Positions 60,924-64,000 of a stretch of 64,000 nt of DNA are shown here, in pieces. This DNA comes from Tritrichomonas musculus (Eukaryota; Parabasalia; Tritrichomonadida; Tritrichomonadidae). The DNA lies in contig JAPFFF010000003.1 of the NCBI GenBank assembly GCA_039105265.1, forward strand, positions 7,626,001-7,690,000. The letters are read 5' to 3'. The number at the start of each line of letters is the position of its first letter. Position 1 is the stretch's first letter. The translations under genes and the position numbers were made by a program. The notes beneath the pieces are model-generated. The model was not told where the DNA came from. It searched no databases and was given only the letters and a program-made list of their open reading frames with translations.

Positions 60924-61260
60924 TTCAATTATTAAAACAGATATATCTTTTCAAATATTTAAAATAAAGGTAATATTGAGATGAAAATATTTTTAATTTT
61001 ATATTATTAATTTAATTTAATTCTTATCACTCTTGAATCAATTTTTTTTTAAAAATTATATCTAAGAATTATTTTTTGAGATCCAGTCTACGTTTCGATT
61101 ATTTCCCCACTAATGTCTATGCAGATACTGGGGAAAATACGTGAAGATATAAAATATTCTATACTTATTTTATTATATTAGAAGATAAAGAATTGATAAT
61201 ATGGCTGAGATCTTTTCAAAGGAAAATTTATTAATCTAAATGTGAATAATAAACATGGAA
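60924..61260. other. intergenic, no gene seen
   Basis: Spacer between the RCC1-kinase start and tRNA-Thr. The only GC-rich patch is near 61100-61140. No gene recognised. Confidence 0.6.
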
Positions 61261-61333
61261 GCCTCAGTAGCATAGTGGTTATTGCGTGTGCCTCGTAAGC
61301 GCAAGGTCGTCGGCTCAAATCCGGTCTGGGGCA
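61261..61333 (+). tRNA. tRNA-Thr (anticodon CGT)
   Basis: Folds as a full cloverleaf. The acceptor GCCTCAG pairs with CTGGGGC (one T-G), followed by discriminator A. D arm GCA...TGC; anticodon stem TGTGC/GCGCA with loop CTCGTAA, giving CGT, which reads ACG (Thr). T stem GTCGG/CCGGT with loop CTCAAAT. No intron. The internal A box (TAGCATAGTGG) fits; the B box is GGCTCAAATCC, with C instead of the usual T at position 54. Confidence 0.92.
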
Positions 61334-61357
61334 TTTTTTAGCTTTTTTTTTTTTTTT
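61334..61357 (+). terminator. RNA polymerase III terminator of tRNA-Thr
   Basis: T6 directly after the tRNA, then a second T run of about 15 after AGC. Confidence 0.8.
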
Positions 61358-61503
61358 AATTTAAAACGAAATTGAAATCTGAGCTTGAATGTCGAACTTT
61401 TGAAAAACAAAACAAAATCTAAAATTTAAATGGTTCATTTTATAAAAATAACTTATGAATAAATAATTGATGATTATGAAATCTTAAACTGGTTTTCATT
61501 TTC

Positions 61504-62386
61504 CCGTACCATTCAAAAAATTGAATGAAATTCATAAAATTATTTTTAATTTTCTATGAAATTGAATGGTACGGAAAATTGCAACAAAGAAAATTGAGAT
61601 TTTTATTTTTTTAATAAAAAAAATAATCATTTAAAAATTGAAAGATTATTTATATAAATTGAAAGAAAAAAATAAATCTCACAAAATATTATTTGAAATT
61701 TTGGATAAGTAAATAAGAAAAGTAGCATATTTCTCAGTGCATATCCTTATATTTGCCTTTGAAATGAAAAATATGATTATAAATAGTAATGAAAAACTTA
61801 TTTTTTTTTCATATTATAATTTTTTTTTTCGCCTCATATGTATGAGTGGCGGCTTTTTGATAATTGCTTGATTGGTAAATTTTGATAATTGATGAAAATT
61901 GAGGATTTTTGTATATTGTTGAAATTTTACGAATTAAAAAAAATACCGCTGAAAAATAGGTTGAAAATCAGTGAATACTGAGAATTTGCAATATCTAGTA
62001 GGCATTCATTATAATAAAATGTGTGAAATTTGGTTTTAAAAAATAAAAAATGATCAATTGGAATGGAATTTGAACATTGCTAACTTTTAACTGAATTTGA
62101 TCGTATTTAATTGAACCGATGCACATTTTTATTGGAGTAAATTACATATTTTAATAAATTTGATATTTTGGATTTTTCGAACTTGGAAATACGAATTTAA
62201 ATTCAATTGCAGTTAGGTTTCAAACTGACTGCTGGGCTATGATCAAGCTTACTATATTCAAAATTTTGAGTTATGAATTTAAGTTTTCAATTGAAAACTA
62301 TGGTGTTTTCAATAGATTATCATTTTTCACTGTATAAAATAATAAAAAAAAAATTTGAAAAAGGCTCTGAAAATTGAATGGTACGG
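61504..62386. repeat. dispersed inverted copies of CCGTACCATTCAA
   Basis: CCGTACCATTCAA at 61504-61516 has inverted copies TTGAATGGTACGG at 61562-61574 and 62374-62386. The first pair forms a local hairpin. The outer pair could bound an 883-base element, but no target duplication is evident. Between them the DNA is AT-rich without a gene. Confidence 0.5.
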
Positions 62387-62727
62387 AAATTTGCATATCA
62401 GTTTACTATCCAAAGTTTTGAAACATGTTCCTGACAAAATGGAGCATTTTTTTACTTCATTTTTTTAAAGTCATGCATTACTATCCAAAGTAATCATTTG
62501 GCTTTTTGAGATGTTATTTTATAACATTTTGAGGTTAAAATTGGCTTGAAAATGACCAAATTTTATAACCAAAACAAATCAATCATCATTATCAATTTAA
62601 CATTTCTCATTCCTGCTTAAAAAAAAAAAAAAAAAAAACATAATAAAAATTCAAAAAAAATTTGTTGTTTAACTATCAACTATTTTAGTAGAAGAGAACG
62701 CTATAAAAAAATCCGCGGTATATAAAT
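62387..62727. other. intergenic, no gene seen
   Basis: AT-rich; TTACTATCCAAAGT occurs twice (about 62402 and 62478). An A run of about 20 lies near 62619-62638. Confidence 0.55.
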
Positions 62728-63618
62728 TTAAATTTGCTTGAAAACTTCAAGATTTTCATATTCATTTGCTGTTTCTTTTGCTCTATCCATGTCAGAAACA
62801 ATGTTTTGTAATTCTCTCAAAATTGTCAAATTTCCACCTGCTGCTGCATATTGGAGAGAACTTCTTCCTTGCCTATCCTTTGCCTGTGGGTCTGCACCAG
62901 CTTCAAGGAGAAAATTGAAACAATTTTCTGCGCTACAAAAAGCTGACCATTGTAAGTAAGTTGGCGATTGTTGTGCAAGATCTGTTGCCATAAAGAAAGA
63001 AGGAGTCAAATGGCCTTTTGGATCTATGTTATTTGCTCTAAGGTAGTCAACATTATCGTTAACAATTGCATTTCCGACATCACCATAAGGAGCTTTGATT
63101 AATGATTTTACTTCTTCTTTAGACATTGACGGTAATCTTTCAAAAAATGAAGTAAAAATGTTTGAAAATCCACTTATTGCGTATGTCATATAAAAACTAT
63201 GGCATTCATGTTCAAATAAATCTCGATTTCTATCTTTGATTAATTGTGAAAATATAACAAATAAATAACGAGATTTATAGTTTCCAAAATGTTGATATTT
63301 GTCAAAAATATAATTTGTTACTTCTTCATCTGAATAAAAACCTTTTTTCCATAGATGATATGTTAATACGATACTTCCTGGATATTCTGAATCAGGATTT
63401 AGAAGAGAGGAAAGTAAATCCATTTTTATATTGTTTTCAGAGATTGCTTTTATTGCTAAATCTGCGTAGGCAATTAATGAAAATGGGCGGATCACTGAGG
63501 CTTTATTTAGGAGTGGAATTAAAGATGACATATCTTGTATTTCGGGTGCTCTTAATAAATCTGGGATAATTTGATCCGAATTTTTTGAAGATAATTGGAA
63601 GAAAAGACCTTCAAACAT
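62728..63618 (-). CDS. ankyrin-repeat protein
   Basis: 296 residues. About 1-190 is an all-helical region not recognised (PFSLIAYADLAIKAISENNI, HECHSFYMTYAISGFSNIFT). About 195-285 holds two or three ankyrin repeats, the clearest being CFNFLLEAGADPQAKDRQGR then SSLQYAAAGGNLTILRELQN. Not of the DUF3447-type family of the other ankyrin genes here, and G+C is somewhat higher in the ankyrin part. Start is an ATG preceded by CATTTCAA. Intact and probably expressed; role unknown beyond protein binding inferred from ankyrin repeats. Confidence 0.75.
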   Translation of the reverse strand: MFEGLFFQLSSKNSDQIIPDLLRAPEIQDMSSLIPLLNKASVIRPFSLIAYADLAIKAISENNIKMDLLSSLLNPDSEYPGSIVLTYHLWKKGFYSDEEVTNYIFDKYQHFGNYKSRYLFVIFSQLIKDRNRDLFEHECHSFYMTYAISGFSNIFTSFFERLPSMSKEEVKSLIKAPYGDVGNAIVNDNVDYLRANNIDPKGHLTPSFFMATDLAQQSPTYLQWSAFCSAENCFNFLLEAGADPQAKDRQGRSSLQYAAAGGNLTILRELQNIVSDMDRAKETANEYENLEVFKQI

Positions 63619-64000
63619 TTGAAATGTTTTTTTAATCTAAACACTATTCAAATTTGAGAATATTATTTACGGTTTTTATCAAAACTAAATATAAACCAAA
63701 ATAAAATCAAACTTTTTGAAAAAATTCTCTCAAAAAATATTTTTTTTTTTTTTTTTTTTCAAAAATAGGAAATGACTATACGGTAATAGCTGGACCTTAA
63801 TTGGACAATTAACAAATAGAAATCCCAACACAGTCAAAAATTTTTACAACTCTTATGTACAGTATCATACTCTCTCACCGCCAAGAATTAATGATTAGAA
63901 TAAATTATATAAAAAGTTATCTCTATTCTAAATTTTTATAAAGTGTTATAAAATTCTTATCAAAAAAAATTAAAATAAATTGAGATAAAATACTCAAATT
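63619..64000. other. window end, no gene seen
   Basis: AT-rich with a T20 tract at 63740-63759 (one A at 63739 precedes it). No gene recognised. Confidence 0.55.

Overview
The window looks like nuclear DNA of a trichomonad parasite, most likely a Tritrichomonas-type species. Evidence: very AT-rich and intron-free coding; initiator-like TCA-TTT motifs 8-15 bases upstream of several ATGs; and a gene content of families hugely expanded in trichomonads (ankyrin proteins with the DUF3447-type amino end, BspA-like leucine-rich repeats, Sel1-repeat kinases, RCC1-kinases, BTB proteins fused to F5/8C or glycine-rich domains). The species is inferred, not proven.

Layout. 1-5.2 kb: an eroded ORF, eIF3 subunit D, and a BTB-like/coiled-coil/glycine-rich protein. 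5.2-11.4 kb: transposon-rich, with a TA-flanked inverted-repeat element carrying a second 200-bp MITE inside its own right terminal repeat, then an ankyrin pseudogene split by a third MITE. 11.4-19 kb: a 1,362-aa acidic repeat protein whose last repeat lies displaced downstream, a Tc1/mariner-like relic and a 32-bp tandem repeat. 19-25.3 kb: a 2,087-aa kinase with more than 40 ankyrin repeats. 25.5-34.1 kb: BTB-F5/8C protein, BspA fragment, RCC1-kinase, ankyrin amino-terminal protein, BspA repeat ORF without an ATG, and NTF2. 34.1-42 kb: a Sel1-repeat kinase split into two ORFs by an apparent single-base deletion, and a probable pseudokinase.

42.3-54.3 kb is the most unusual part. Two bacterial-type glycosidase genes (a decayed GH13 alpha-amylase and an intact GH36 alpha-galactosidase) flank about 8 kb that resembles no familiar host locus. 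It holds a long charged ORF with five in-frame stops but no frameshift, then a compact set of small genes in two opposed groups. Three of these genes share one C-terminal domain of about 75 residues with winged-helix-like character, one pair overlaps by 4 bases, and most have initiator-like motifs. A TTAA-flanked MITE lies at the right side. This is the best candidate for an undescribed mobile or virus-like system.

54.7-64 kb: kinase fragments, a BspA pseudogene interrupted by a roughly 1-kb TA-flanked insert, a second RCC1-kinase, tRNA-Thr(CGT), and an ankyrin protein.

Housekeeping genes (eIF3D, NTF2, tRNA-Thr) are scattered singly among expanded surface/signalling families and decaying mobile DNA. 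Most frameshifts are inferred from reading frames and could in part be sequencing errors in homopolymers.
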